Shown here in pieces: positions 1 through 5,832 of a stretch of DNA of 6,210 bases. Source of the stretch: Bifidobacterium breve (GTDB lineage: Bacteria; Actinomycetota; Acidimicrobiia; Acidimicrobiales; Ilumatobacteraceae); assembly GCA_943325435.2 (NCBI GenBank), contig CALPPK020000080.1, positions 1 to 6,210 of the forward strand, given 5' to 3'. Each line of letters begins with the position of its first letter. Positions within the stretch are counted from its first letter, which is position 1. A program made the translations under genes and the position numbers. The notes beneath the pieces are model-generated. The model searched no databases and had not been told where the DNA came from. It saw only the letters and a list, made by a program, of their open reading frames with translations.

Positions 1-70
1 CAGCAACAGAACCATTGAAGAAGTTGTAGCTGAGATCGTTTCTCATTTCGAAAGAGTTGATCGTGGCTGA
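1..70 (+). CDS. cmk: Cytidylate kinase, C-terminal end only (partial)
   Basis: The frame starting at base 2 is open from the window edge to a TGA at 68-70 and encodes SNRTIEEVVAEIVSHFERVD plus RG. The pattern of 'S-x-R-(T/S)-(I/V)-E/D-E-V-V' followed by an amphipathic helix is typical of the last helix of bacterial cytidylate kinases, which phosphorylate CMP and dCMP using ATP. The family often sits directly before a plsC-type acyltransferase in actinobacteria, as it does here. Only about 22 residues are present and no catalytic motif is visible, so the name rests on the tail pattern and gene order. Another nucleotide kinase is possible. Confidence 0.55.
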   Translation, partial: SNRTIEEVVAEIVSHFERVDRG

Positions 71-83
71 AGTGGACACATTT

Positions 84-752
84 ATGGCTGGCCAGACACT
101 TCTCAGTCGGCTCTTCTACAGACTTCTTCGCGGACTAGTTGTATTCGTGTGTGTGACGTATACGCGTACGAAAATAGTTGGCAAGGAAAATATTCCGAAG
201 TCCGGAGCATTCCTTCTGGCGCCGATACACAGATCAAATATTGATACACCCCTTGCAGCTGCAGTGACAGCTCGGCGTATGCGTTTCATGGGTAAAGACA
301 CCATCTGGAAGTTCGCTCCTATCGGTTGGATCGTCTCGGCTCTTGGAGCTTTTCCCGTTAGTAGAGGCACAGCAGATCGCGAAGCATTGCGTCGATGCGT
401 AGCAGTCCTTGAAGCAGGAGAACCATTGGTGCTATTTCCTGAGGGGACACGTCAAAGTGGTCCAGTTGTCCACCCTCTGTTTGATGGCGCAACCTATGTT
501 GCCGCCAAAGCCGGTGTACCAATCATTCCCGTAGGAATCGGTGGTTCTGAGCGCGTCATGCCAAAAGGTTCAAAGATGATTTACCCGCGGAAATGCGTTG
601 TAGTCATCGGTAAACCGATTCAAACGGTGACCAACGGTACTGAGCGTTTGCCGCGATCTGCCTTGAAAGATTTGAGTACTAACTTGTCAGACGAATTGCA
701 ACGATTGTTTGATGAGGCACAGCGTTTAGCTGGTAGTCCAAATATCTATTGA
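84..752 (+). CDS. plsC: 1-acyl-sn-glycerol-3-phosphate acyltransferase (PlsC/LPLAT family)
   Basis: This enzyme transfers an acyl chain to the sn-2 position of lysophosphatidic acid to make phosphatidic acid at the inner face of the cytoplasmic membrane. All four family blocks are visible in a 222-residue protein counted from ATG 84: the catalytic HX4D motif (HRSNID, H49 and D54), FPVSRG at 90-95, the substrate-binding FPEGTR at 118-123, and the hydrophobic AGVPIIPVG at 143-151. A short hydrophobic stretch near the N-terminus (LVVFVCV) may anchor it to the membrane. The start is uncertain. The frame is open back to TTG 57, and GTG 63 (after GAAAGAG at 50-56) and ATG 84 (after the weak GAAGTGGA at 69-76) are both plausible. 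I prefer ATG 84 because it leaves a normal lead-in before the first block. The gene follows the kinase tail by 13 bp or, with GTG 63, overlaps it, so the two are probably co-transcribed. The exact acceptor lipid cannot be read from sequence. Confidence 0.93.
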   Translation: MAGQTLLSRLFYRLLRGLVVFVCVTYTRTKIVGKENIPKSGAFLLAPIHRSNIDTPLAAAVTARRMRFMGKDTIWKFAPIGWIVSALGAFPVSRGTADREALRRCVAVLEAGEPLVLFPEGTRQSGPVVHPLFDGATYVAAKAGVPIIPVGIGGSERVMPKGSKMIYPRKCVVVIGKPIQTVTNGTERLPRSALKDLSTNLSDELQRLFDEAQRLAGSPNIY

Positions 753-753
753 C

Positions 754-780
754 AATTAGCGCTGTAAGAATGCGCTCATT
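754..780. terminator. Imperfect inverted repeat at a convergent gene junction (possible bidirectional terminator)
   Basis: AGCGC at 758-762 pairs with GCGCT at 772-776 around a 9-nt loop. After one mismatch, AAT at 754-756 pairs with ATT at 778-780. The repeat begins just after the plsC stop and covers the last codons of the convergent M18 gene. That is where a shared terminator is expected, because only 3 bp separate the two genes. There is no U-tract on either side, so it is not a classical intrinsic terminator. Confidence 0.3.
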
Positions 781-1991
781 AACGAAACCAGGTGTACCGG
801 ATCAGTGGCACCGCACATTTCTCTGGCCGAATGCATTGACAGTTGCGGAATACCGATGTCAATTGCTTCGATGCCTAGTTGTGTAGCCGTGATTGGTCCG
901 ATAGTCGAACCGCATGGAACATTGTTTCGCGACGCAAAAGTTTGTAATGGAATTCCATTCGATTCAGCGATAGATCGAATGTGTGCAAGTCCGCGAGCAG
1001 ACGTTGCATATCTTTGGTTTCCATTCACCTTTACGGCTGGACCGTGGTTGATAAGCGGTGCGTGTCGTGGTTCATGACGCTCTGCATAGTTGGGATGAAT
1101 TGCATGAGCATTGTCGGCTGACAAACACCAAGACGAAGCGAGCCGATCAAACTGCTGGCCTTCACTGAGACCATGTTGCGACGCAATAAGAGAAACCACG
1201 TTTGCAAGCATGGGTCCAGCAGCTCCGGTGGAACTATTACTTCCCACCTCTTCATGATCATTGAGAACGAGTATCGAGGTGTGTTCGGATTCTGGGGCAT
1301 TGCGCAGCGCTTCAATTGCGCTCCAACAAGATGCTTGGTTATCTAAGCGACCACTTGCCAATAGCGATTCATCGGCGCCTAAGAGCGAGGCATGGGAAAT
1401 GTCGAATAGATGAGCGTCGAAAGCCGATACGTCTGCAACGCCTGAAGTTCGTTGTATCCAATCAGTGAATGACTGCTGTGTTGAACCCCAGACAGGTGTC
1501 ATGTGTTGGTGGCGGTCTAGATGAAGACCCTTGTCTCCAATTTCCCTATCAAGATGAATGGCCAACTGTGGAATGCGTGCAAGAGCCTTTGGCGCCGAGA
1601 ATAAATGGGCCTCACCGTTTGAATCAATGACGCGTCCGGCAATACCGAGGTCTCTGTCGAGCCACGAATTCAGGAGGACTCCGCCGTAAATCTCTATTGC
1701 CAGTTGCGACCAACCGAGTTGGTGAATATCTGCATGGGGCAAGACCCGCAAGTTGGGGGAGTCGGTATGCGCGCCAATGATGCGTAGTGCTCCCGTTCGA
1801 GTGCCTAGTCTCCAAGCGACAATGCAGCCGTCAACGGCTAGATAACCAAGGCTGGGTATCTCATTGCCCAATTGGGTTGTTCGTGTGAACCCGGCCGCTT
1901 CAAGATTCGAGGCCGCTGTCTCGACAACATGAAACGGTGTGGGGCACTTATCGAGCCATTGAAGAAGTGAACCGACTGTTGTTTTAGGCAT
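756..1991 (-). CDS. M18 family aminopeptidase (aspartyl aminopeptidase type)
   Basis: This is a two-zinc exopeptidase that removes N-terminal residues from peptides in the cytoplasm. Family members often prefer acidic residues. In the 411-residue protein counted from ATG 1991, every M18 hallmark is present: an N-terminal PTPFHVV block, AHTDSPNLR (zinc ligand H75, with D77), GRLDNQ (bridging D217), NDHEEVGS (E247 likely general base, E248 ligand), SADNAHAIHPN (D293), and MHSARE near the end (H387). The length is close to the usual 420-430 residues. The frame stays open to an ATG at 2039, but that start would add 16 residues ahead of the conserved LLxWL-PTPFH region. The 1991 start gives a compact 8-nt overlap with the upstream phosphatase gene and is preferred. 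Neither start has a strong ribosome binding site, which suggests translational coupling. The gene converges on plsC. 'apeB' or 'pepC' are possible symbols, but I cannot choose between them. Confidence 0.95.
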   Translation of the reverse strand: MPKTTVGSLLQWLDKCPTPFHVVETAASNLEAAGFTRTTQLGNEIPSLGYLAVDGCIVAWRLGTRTGALRIIGAHTDSPNLRVLPHADIHQLGWSQLAIEIYGGVLLNSWLDRDLGIAGRVIDSNGEAHLFSAPKALARIPQLAIHLDREIGDKGLHLDRHQHMTPVWGSTQQSFTDWIQRTSGVADVSAFDAHLFDISHASLLGADESLLASGRLDNQASCWSAIEALRNAPESEHTSILVLNDHEEVGSNSSTGAAGPMLANVVSLIASQHGLSEGQQFDRLASSWCLSADNAHAIHPNYAERHEPRHAPLINHGPAVKVNGNQRYATSARGLAHIRSIAESNGIPLQTFASRNNVPCGSTIGPITATQLGIEAIDIGIPQLSMHSAREMCGATDPVHLVSLMSAFLQR

Positions 1992-2598
1992 GGAATAGGC
2001 CCGTTGGTAGTCCTGAACCCCGAAGATGTGAAGTCTCATTTATTGAAAGAATGCTTCGATGCCCGGAAGATGAAGCAGCGATGCGATGTATTGATGTGTA
2101 GTTCGGATAAAAGAACTGCGAATTTGAAATACCAAGAATGTGCGAGAGATAGTCGTTGATCACTCCACCATGACATGTCACAACGACAGTGTCGCCGCGA
2201 TGCTTAGCAATGATTCCTTCGATTGCTTCCAGAACACGATTGTGGAAATCTTCAGGAATCTCGTCTGAACTGAAACCACCCTTAGCCATTTCTAACCAAC
2301 GAGGGTCGTTCGCTGCCTTCAGTTCTTCGACAGGAATGTATTCATTTGAATGCTGATCCCACTCAGCGATTCCCGGAACCAAGATTGGGTCAATGCCAAT
2401 TGCGGTAGACAACGGTTCTGCAGTCTGCACAGCGCGACGAAGTGGACTTGAATAAATCGCATCGACATTCTCGGACATCATGTACGCAGCAAACAGGGCC
2501 GCCTGAGCATGTCCGTCGATTGATAGCTCAGGGTCAGCTGGCCCATCGGTATTTTCTTTCCTCACTGGGAGGCCATGACGCACAAGAATTAGTTCCAC
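1984..2598 (-). CDS. Histidine phosphatase superfamily protein (phosphoglycerate mutase-like)
   Basis: The protein has the branch-1 histidine phosphatase layout, in which a histidine carries the phosphate during hydrolysis or transfer. With GTG 2598 as start (204 residues) it opens MELILVRHG, which places the nucleophile H8 in the RHG motif exactly where family members have it. SSPLRRAVQTAE follows at 50-61, with R54 as the second phosphate-binding arginine. E79 in GIAEWD is the likely proton donor, and CHGGVI at 142-147 carries the second catalytic histidine, H143. The frame is also open to a GTG at 2655, but that would add 19 unconserved residues running into the divergent gene. The substrate cannot be assigned: cobalamin, sugar, nucleotide and acid phosphatases all share this fold, and a glycolytic dPGM would be longer. 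It is the first gene of a two-gene unit with the M18 peptidase, overlapping by 8 nt. Confidence 0.88.
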   Translation of the reverse strand: MELILVRHGLPVRKENTDGPADPELSIDGHAQAALFAAYMMSENVDAIYSSPLRRAVQTAEPLSTAIGIDPILVPGIAEWDQHSNEYIPVEELKAANDPRWLEMAKGGFSSDEIPEDFHNRVLEAIEGIIAKHRGDTVVVTCHGGVINDYLSHILGISNSQFFYPNYTSIHRIAASSSGHRSILSINETSHLRGSGLPTGLFHA

Positions 2599-2604
2599 AA
2601 CTAT

Positions 2605-2611
2605 GAAAGGA
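2605..2611 (+). promoter_or_regulatory. Shine-Dalgarno site (GAAAGGA) that fixes the hydrolase start
   Basis: GAAAGGA lies 7 nt before GTG 2619, which is ideal spacing, and it is what makes GTG 2619 the likely start. It is embedded in the short divergent gap, so the message must have a leader starting inside or before the 5' end of the phosphatase gene. Confidence 0.7.
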
Positions 2612-2613
2612 TA
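2608..2613 (-). promoter_or_regulatory. Candidate -10 box (TATCCT) for the phosphatase-peptidase unit
   Basis: On the minus strand TATCCT fits the actinobacterial TANNNT consensus and lies 9 nt before GTG 2598, so transcription would begin almost at the start codon. No Shine-Dalgarno sequence precedes that GTG, which agrees with a leaderless or nearly leaderless message. The box overlaps the ribosome binding site of the divergent gene. A six-base degenerate motif is weak evidence alone. Confidence 0.3.
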
Positions 2614-2618
2614 CGGAA

Positions 2619-3389
2619 GTGTCTCGTGAGCAGCATCATCGACTGAACGAATCACAGATCTTTTCTATTGAATCTGGACCTGATTCTGACTTCTTAGTAG
2701 TTCTGATCCACGGGTCACTCGACCGAAGTGGCGGAATGGCTCTTTTGGCACGCCATTTGCAAGGCGATCATCGAGTATTGCGATACGACAGGCGAGGCTA
2801 CGCACGATCATGGCCGCATGCGGGTCCATTCACCGTTGACGATCAAGTTGAAGATCTTGTTGGTCTCGTCGGGGCACGGAAGGTTGTGCTCATTGGCCAC
2901 TCGTTTGGGGGGAACATCGCGTTATCAGCTGCTGCGCGTCTTGGCACTCAAGTGATTGGAGTGAGCACATACGAGACACCTCTGTCGTGGATGGATTGGT
3001 GGCCGGGAACCACAGCAGGCGCGATGGCAGTTGCTTCGTCAGAAGCAGATGCTGCTCAGAACTTCATGATTCGACTAATTGGACACAAACGATGGGAAGC
3101 ATTGCCCGAACGAACTAGAGAAGAGCGCAGGCGCGAAGGTGCTGCGCTGGTGGGAGAGCTCACAGCACTACGTAGCAAGGCACCGTGGAATGTAGAGAAC
3201 ATCACTTGCCCAGTTCTGTGTGGCTACGGATCGCTTGGAATGAAACACCACGCAGATGGAGCCAGATGGCTTGCACAAAACCTGACGAATGGTCAACTAG
3301 TCGAACTTCGCGATGCGGCCCATAGCGCGCCCATGACACATCCGTTGGATTTTGTGCAGGAGTTAATACTTCCTCATTGCGAGGGCTGA
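2619..3389 (+). CDS. Alpha/beta hydrolase fold protein
   Basis: The 256-residue protein shows the alpha/beta hydrolase order. A first strand ends in VVLIHGS at 27-33, supplying the oxyanion-hole region. DRRGYARS follows at 57-64, then the nucleophile elbow GHSFGG with Ser95 at 93-98. A late strand reads CPVLCGYG, and the catalytic His235 lies in AAHSAP near the C-terminus. The core has no obvious signal peptide, so it is probably cytoplasmic. At the place where many relatives carry the catalytic acid (G-x-x-D after the late strand) this protein reads GYGSLG, so the acid must come from elsewhere or the enzyme is unusual. The GTG start is supported by a strong ribosome site. Neighbours are a divergent phosphatase and a convergent membrane protein, neither of which hints at the substrate. 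Esterase, lipase, epoxide hydrolase or MenH-like roles all remain possible. Confidence 0.88.
   Translation: MSREQHHRLNESQIFSIESGPDSDFLVVLIHGSLDRSGGMALLARHLQGDHRVLRYDRRGYARSWPHAGPFTVDDQVEDLVGLVGARKVVLIGHSFGGNIALSAAARLGTQVIGVSTYETPLSWMDWWPGTTAGAMAVASSEADAAQNFMIRLIGHKRWEALPERTREERRREGAALVGELTALRSKAPWNVENITCPVLCGYGSLGMKHHADGARWLAQNLTNGQLVELRDAAHSAPMTHPLDFVQELILPHCEG
3371..3385. terminator. Short hairpin in a convergent overlap (weak terminator candidate)
   Basis: CCTC at 3372-3375 pairs with GAGG at 3381-3384 around a 5-nt loop, with a flanking T-G pair. It lies exactly where the hydrolase and the membrane-protein genes overlap tail to tail. The stem is short and no T-run follows directly. Confidence 0.2.
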
Positions 3390-3673
3390 GGCACTTTCAC
3401 TTTTATGTCTTGCCCAAAAAAGGTGCACGTTGTGTCAACTGATGCTGTTGCGGTGGCTTGAGATTTCACCGAGTTCGCGCAGTCAATAACTTGCGCTCTC
3501 TGCGAATAGCCAGCAAGGGCGATGGCCACAAAGATGACAAGTGAAACGATCTTTCCAATGATGGATGAGACCACTTTCATCAGGATTAGGCCAACGATTA
3601 TGGAGGCGCCTGAGAGTCCCAAAGCTAGGTTTTTGAGGGTTTCGATGTCGGTTGATGCCCATAAGGAGTTCAT
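3374..3673 (-). CDS. Small two-helix membrane protein of unknown function
   Basis: I do not recognise this 99-residue protein. It has a short polar N-terminus, a hydrophobic segment at about residues 16-38, a one-lysine break (GKI), and a second hydrophobic segment at about 42-56. A polar, Ser/Thr/Ala-rich tail of about 40 residues follows, ending in a Lys/Pro-rich stretch. The tail has two cysteines, C65 and C83, 18 residues apart, which could form a disulfide if the tail faces outside. The ATG at 3673 has only a weak GGTG ribosome site, but a TATGGT box lies 6 nt before it. The stop codon lies within the convergent hydrolase gene, giving a 16-bp overlap. The sustained hydrophobic pattern and the fit between neighbouring genes argue that it is real. 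It is a single-gene unit divergent from mobA, and nothing links it to molybdenum or sulfur metabolism beyond position. Confidence 0.72.
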   Translation of the reverse strand: MNSLWASTDIETLKNLALGLSGASIIVGLILMKVVSSIIGKIVSLVIFVAIALAGYSQRAQVIDCANSVKSQATATASVDTTCTFFGQDIKVKVPQPSQ

Positions 3674-3679
3674 GCCATC

Positions 3680-3685
3680 ACCATA
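3680..3685 (-). promoter_or_regulatory. Candidate -10 box (TATGGT) for the small membrane protein
   Basis: TATGGT on the minus strand ends exactly 6 nt before the ATG at 3673. It therefore occupies positions -12 to -7 if the A of ATG is the first transcribed base, the classic spacing of leaderless actinobacterial promoters. No -35 element is evident. Confidence 0.35.
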
Positions 3686-3701
3686 GATGGCGAACAGCCC
3701 G

Positions 3702-3707
3702 TAGCGT
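3702..3707 (+). promoter_or_regulatory. Candidate -10 box (TAGCGT) for the mobA operon
   Basis: TAGCGT fits TANNNT and lies 7 nt before ATG 3715. No Shine-Dalgarno sequence precedes that ATG, so a leaderless mRNA starting at the codon would explain its translation. The motif is degenerate and no -35 element is clear. Confidence 0.33.
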
Positions 3708-3714
3708 TGTCATT

Positions 3715-4290
3715 ATGTCTGTTGAGCAATTCACGGTCGCGATACTTATTGGCGGCGATAGCTCTCGTATGGGCGTCGACAAAGCAACGTATGAGATCGA
3801 TGGGATTTCAATGGCCAACCGAGTTTCGCTTGCTGCGCATGAGGCCGGTGCGTCCCAGGTACTGATCATTGGTGGTACGGCTGCTCGAGCAAAGACAATC
3901 ACTGGAACCTGGAAGAAGGACAGCTTTCCTGGTGAAGGTCCGCTTGGTGGTGTTATCACAGCATTGAAACATGCAGAACATGATTCCGTTGTCGTCCTGT
4001 CGTGTGACATGCCCTTTATTACAAGTGCGGTCATCGCAAGTTTGGTCAAGGGTCTTAATGACGCACAAGCAACGGTTGGTCGCACTGATCGTTTGAACTG
4101 GCTGTGTGCGGCGTGGTCGAAAGAGGAATGTGCGTCGACGTTGCAATCTGTCTGGAAGAGAAACGAACGTGCAGTTCATCGTGCTGCGGTATTGCTTGAC
4201 GTAGCAGAAGTGCCAGTTCCAGCAAATGCGGTTCGAAACATAAATTCGTATGCAGATCTGAACCCTTCAGACGAGACAACTACTATCTAG
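3715..4290 (+). CDS. mobA: Molybdenum cofactor guanylyltransferase
   Basis: MobA joins GMP from GTP to molybdopterin, making the dinucleotide form of the molybdenum cofactor used by DMSO-reductase-type enzymes such as nitrate reductases and formate dehydrogenases. The 191-residue protein has the nucleotidyltransferase signature LIGGDSSRMGVDK at 11-23, where the GG loop and K23 bind the nucleotide. PGEGPLGGV follows at 72-80, then LSCDMPF at 95-101 with metal-binding D98, and a closing RNINSYADL at 174-182 that matches the family's N-I-N-T-x-x-D-L end. The frame is open upstream to a TTG at 3652, but the extra residues (His- and Arg-rich) resemble no MobA N-terminus and would overlap the divergent gene. 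The gene is first in a three-gene operon. A related NTP-transferase such as MocA (CTP-dependent) is less likely. Confidence 0.9.
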   Translation: MSVEQFTVAILIGGDSSRMGVDKATYEIDGISMANRVSLAAHEAGASQVLIIGGTAARAKTITGTWKKDSFPGEGPLGGVITALKHAEHDSVVVLSCDMPFITSAVIASLVKGLNDAQATVGRTDRLNWLCAAWSKEECASTLQSVWKRNERAVHRAAVLLDVAEVPVPANAVRNINSYADLNPSDETTTI

Positions 4291-4292
4291 AT

Positions 4293-4622
4293 ATGTCAAT
4301 TTCTGAAATCTCAATATCTGAACTAGCTGCCATGCCTGAACGCACGGTGATCGACGTTCGCGAGGTCGACGAATACATCGATGGTCATGTCCCAGGAGCT
4401 ATCAACATTGCTCTCTCAGGGTTGGTGGGCCGAGAACAAGAGTGTGCGCTCGGGCCAGTCGTATATGTCATCTGCCAGGCAGGTGGACGAAGCCTGCGGG
4501 CGTGCGGCCACTTGTCAAACATTCCTGCGCTCGACGGCACAACGTTTATCAATGTTGCTGGCGGAACAGGAATGTGGATTGTTGAAGGGCACGAGGTGAC
4601 CACAGGTGACACAGCGTCCTGA
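4293..4622 (+). CDS. Single-domain rhodanese-like sulfurtransferase
   Basis: Rhodanese domains carry sulfur as a persulfide on a loop cysteine and pass it to an acceptor. The 109-residue protein is one complete domain: an IDVREVDEYIDGHVPGAINI block at 20-39, the active loop CQAGGRS with Cys61 at 61-67, and a closing GGTGMW near the C-terminus. The catalytic cysteine is intact, so it is likely an active sulfurtransferase rather than a binding module. It has no signal peptide or membrane helix and should be cytoplasmic. It starts 2 nt after the mobA stop and ends 17 nt inside rnd, so all three genes are probably one transcript. Sulfur supply for molybdopterin or for activation of a molybdoenzyme is an attractive role given mobA, but this is inference. 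Thiosulfate detoxification or tRNA thiolation are alternatives. Confidence 0.92.
   Translation: MSISEISISELAAMPERTVIDVREVDEYIDGHVPGAINIALSGLVGREQECALGPVVYVICQAGGRSLRACGHLSNIPALDGTTFINVAGGTGMWIVEGHEVTTGDTAS
4593..4599 (+). promoter_or_regulatory. Strong Shine-Dalgarno site (GAGGTGA) inside the rhodanese gene, for rnd
   Basis: GAGGTGA is a seven-base match to the anti-Shine-Dalgarno sequence and lies 6 nt before GTG 4606. It fixes the rnd start inside the rhodanese reading frame and supports translation of rnd from the same message. Confidence 0.8.
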
Positions 4623-5790
4623 CATTTCATTTGAATGGATAGACACAAACTCTGCGTTGATGGAGTTTGTGTCGTACGCATCTCAGCAAGACGTGTATTA
4701 CCTTGATACTGAGTTTCATAGGGAAAAGACCTACTTTCCCCAGTTGGCACTGATTCAAATTGCAACCGGCAATCGCCTCGGTGTCATTGATCCCGTGTCG
4801 TGTGATGCCACTTTGATGCGACCTCTTATGGACGGGCCTTCGTTGTGCGTACTTCATGCCGCTCAGCAAGATTTGGATGTCTTGACCCAAAGCGTCGGCT
4901 TCGTGCCGTCACGAATTTTGGACACTCAACTGTGTGCAAGTTTCCTCGGTTACACCCAGCCGTCTCTTGCCTCACTTTTGCAGTCACTGTTAAAAGTTGT
5001 TGTGCCGAAGGGTGATCGACTTACTGATTGGTTGCGCAGACCGCTCACCTCAGACCAACTGCGATACGCAGCGTCAGACGTTGCGTATTTGGCCGAGCTT
5101 TCTTCCATTATTTTCACTGACCTTGAGAAGCGTGGTCGAATGGAATGGGCTGCAGAAGCGTGTGAGGAACTTCGCACCAGGCCGACTGGCCCTAATGCGC
5201 CTGAAGAAGCATGGCTACGCGTTAAGGATGTCAGAACGCTGCGTGGCAAATCTCGATTCGTTGCTAGAGCTGTAGCTAAGTGGCGCGAAGAACGCGCAAT
5301 GGATCTTGACCTTCCTCCTCGTCATGTTTTGTCTGATATTGCGGTACTTGGAGTAGCCCAACGAGCGCCCCGTACCGCTGATGATCTTTTACAGAGCAGG
5401 GGAGTCGATAACCGACACGCCAACGGTGTTCACGGTAAAGCACTTCTCGATGCGATCCAGTTCGGCGTCGCAGATTCTGTCGATGGGGAACTCAATTTTC
5501 CCTCTAGTGATGGAGACGATTTAGAGAAGTCCATGCGTCCTGCCGTCACTCTTGTCTCAGCATGGATAACTGAACTGGCAAAACAAAGTGATCTCGATGC
5601 AGGCCTGCTAGCCACGCGTAAAGACATTGTTGACCTGCTCAGTGGGTCCGTTGAAGCACGACTTCGTCACGGTTGGCGTAAGGACATTGTCGGAGCTGAT
5701 ATCGAGGACCTCGTGGCTGGCCGAAAGGCTCTGACATTCACTGGAACCTCTGGTTCTGGCCTCAAACTGGTTGATATTGACCCATCCTGA
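4606..5790 (+). CDS. rnd: Ribonuclease D (DEDDy 3'-5' exonuclease with HRDC domain)
   Basis: RNase D trims 3' ends of tRNA precursors and other small RNAs with two metal ions. The 394-residue protein has the three DEDDy exonuclease blocks: YLDTEFHRE at 32-40 (D34, E36), HAAQQDLDVL at 84-93 (D89), and RYAASDVAYL at 153-162 (Y154, D158). A linker with PEEAWLRVKD leads into an HRDC helical domain at about 203-285, containing WREERAMDLDLPPRHVL. A second helical region at about 310-375 ends in the pattern GWRKDIVG, which recurs in actinobacterial RNase D. The total is similar to other two-HRDC RNase D proteins. The GTG start overlaps the rhodanese gene by 17 nt and has the best ribosome site in the window. 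All catalytic residues are present, so it should be active. Some actinobacterial annotations call such proteins 'HRDC domain-containing'. Confidence 0.95.
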   Translation: MTQRPDISFEWIDTNSALMEFVSYASQQDVYYLDTEFHREKTYFPQLALIQIATGNRLGVIDPVSCDATLMRPLMDGPSLCVLHAAQQDLDVLTQSVGFVPSRILDTQLCASFLGYTQPSLASLLQSLLKVVVPKGDRLTDWLRRPLTSDQLRYAASDVAYLAELSSIIFTDLEKRGRMEWAAEACEELRTRPTGPNAPEEAWLRVKDVRTLRGKSRFVARAVAKWREERAMDLDLPPRHVLSDIAVLGVAQRAPRTADDLLQSRGVDNRHANGVHGKALLDAIQFGVADSVDGELNFPSSDGDDLEKSMRPAVTLVSAWITELAKQSDLDAGLLATRKDIVDLLSGSVEARLRHGWRKDIVGADIEDLVAGRKALTFTGTSGSGLKLVDIDPS

Positions 5791-5814
5791 GGCAAAGGTC
5801 ATCTTTTTGTCTCA
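5788..5814 (+). terminator. Imperfect hairpin spanning the rnd stop codon
   Basis: TGAGGC at 5788-5793 pairs with GTCTCA at 5809-5814 (one G-T pair), and AAAG at 5794-5797 pairs with CTTT at 5803-5806. A two-T bulge separates the helices and the loop is 5 nt. It ends the mobA-rhodanese-rnd unit and may slow transcription or protect the 3' end. The sequence after it is not T-rich, so intrinsic termination is doubtful. Confidence 0.28.
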
Positions 5815-5822
5815 CCGACCTG

Positions 5823-5828
5823 TACACT
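5823..5828 (+). promoter_or_regulatory. Candidate -10 box (TACACT) upstream of the 64-residue gene
   Basis: TACACT fits TANNNT and is preceded by CCTG, giving a partial extended -10 look. Transcription would begin near 5834-5836, leaving a leader of roughly 46-48 nt before ATG 5882. No convincing -35 element sits 16-18 bp upstream. It is the best promoter-like box in the 91-bp gap after rnd. Confidence 0.35.
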
Positions 5829-5832
5829 CGTT

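Noticed and set aside
1992..2039. Upstream ATG 2039 for the M18 peptidase
   Set aside because: It would add 16 residues ahead of the conserved N-terminal block and a 56-nt overlap with the phosphatase gene, with no better ribosome site.
2550..2555. TATTTT as a -10 box for the hydrolase
   Set aside because: It lies within the phosphatase gene with no matching -35 element, and such AT-rich hexamers are common by chance.
2599..2655. Upstream extension of the phosphatase to GTG 2655
   Set aside because: Family members begin with a strand running straight into RHG, as GTG 2598 gives. The extension adds unconserved residues and runs into the divergent hydrolase gene.
3652..3714. Upstream extension of mobA from TTG 3652 with a His/Arg-rich N-terminus
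   Set aside because: The extra 21 residues do not resemble any MobA N-terminus and would overlap the divergent membrane-protein gene. ATG 3715 puts the GG loop at the usual distance from the start.
3678..4279. Minus-strand open frames opposite mobA
   Set aside because: They lie fully inside a gene with clear family motifs, and their translations show no domain, membrane or repeat pattern. They are shadows of the coding strand.
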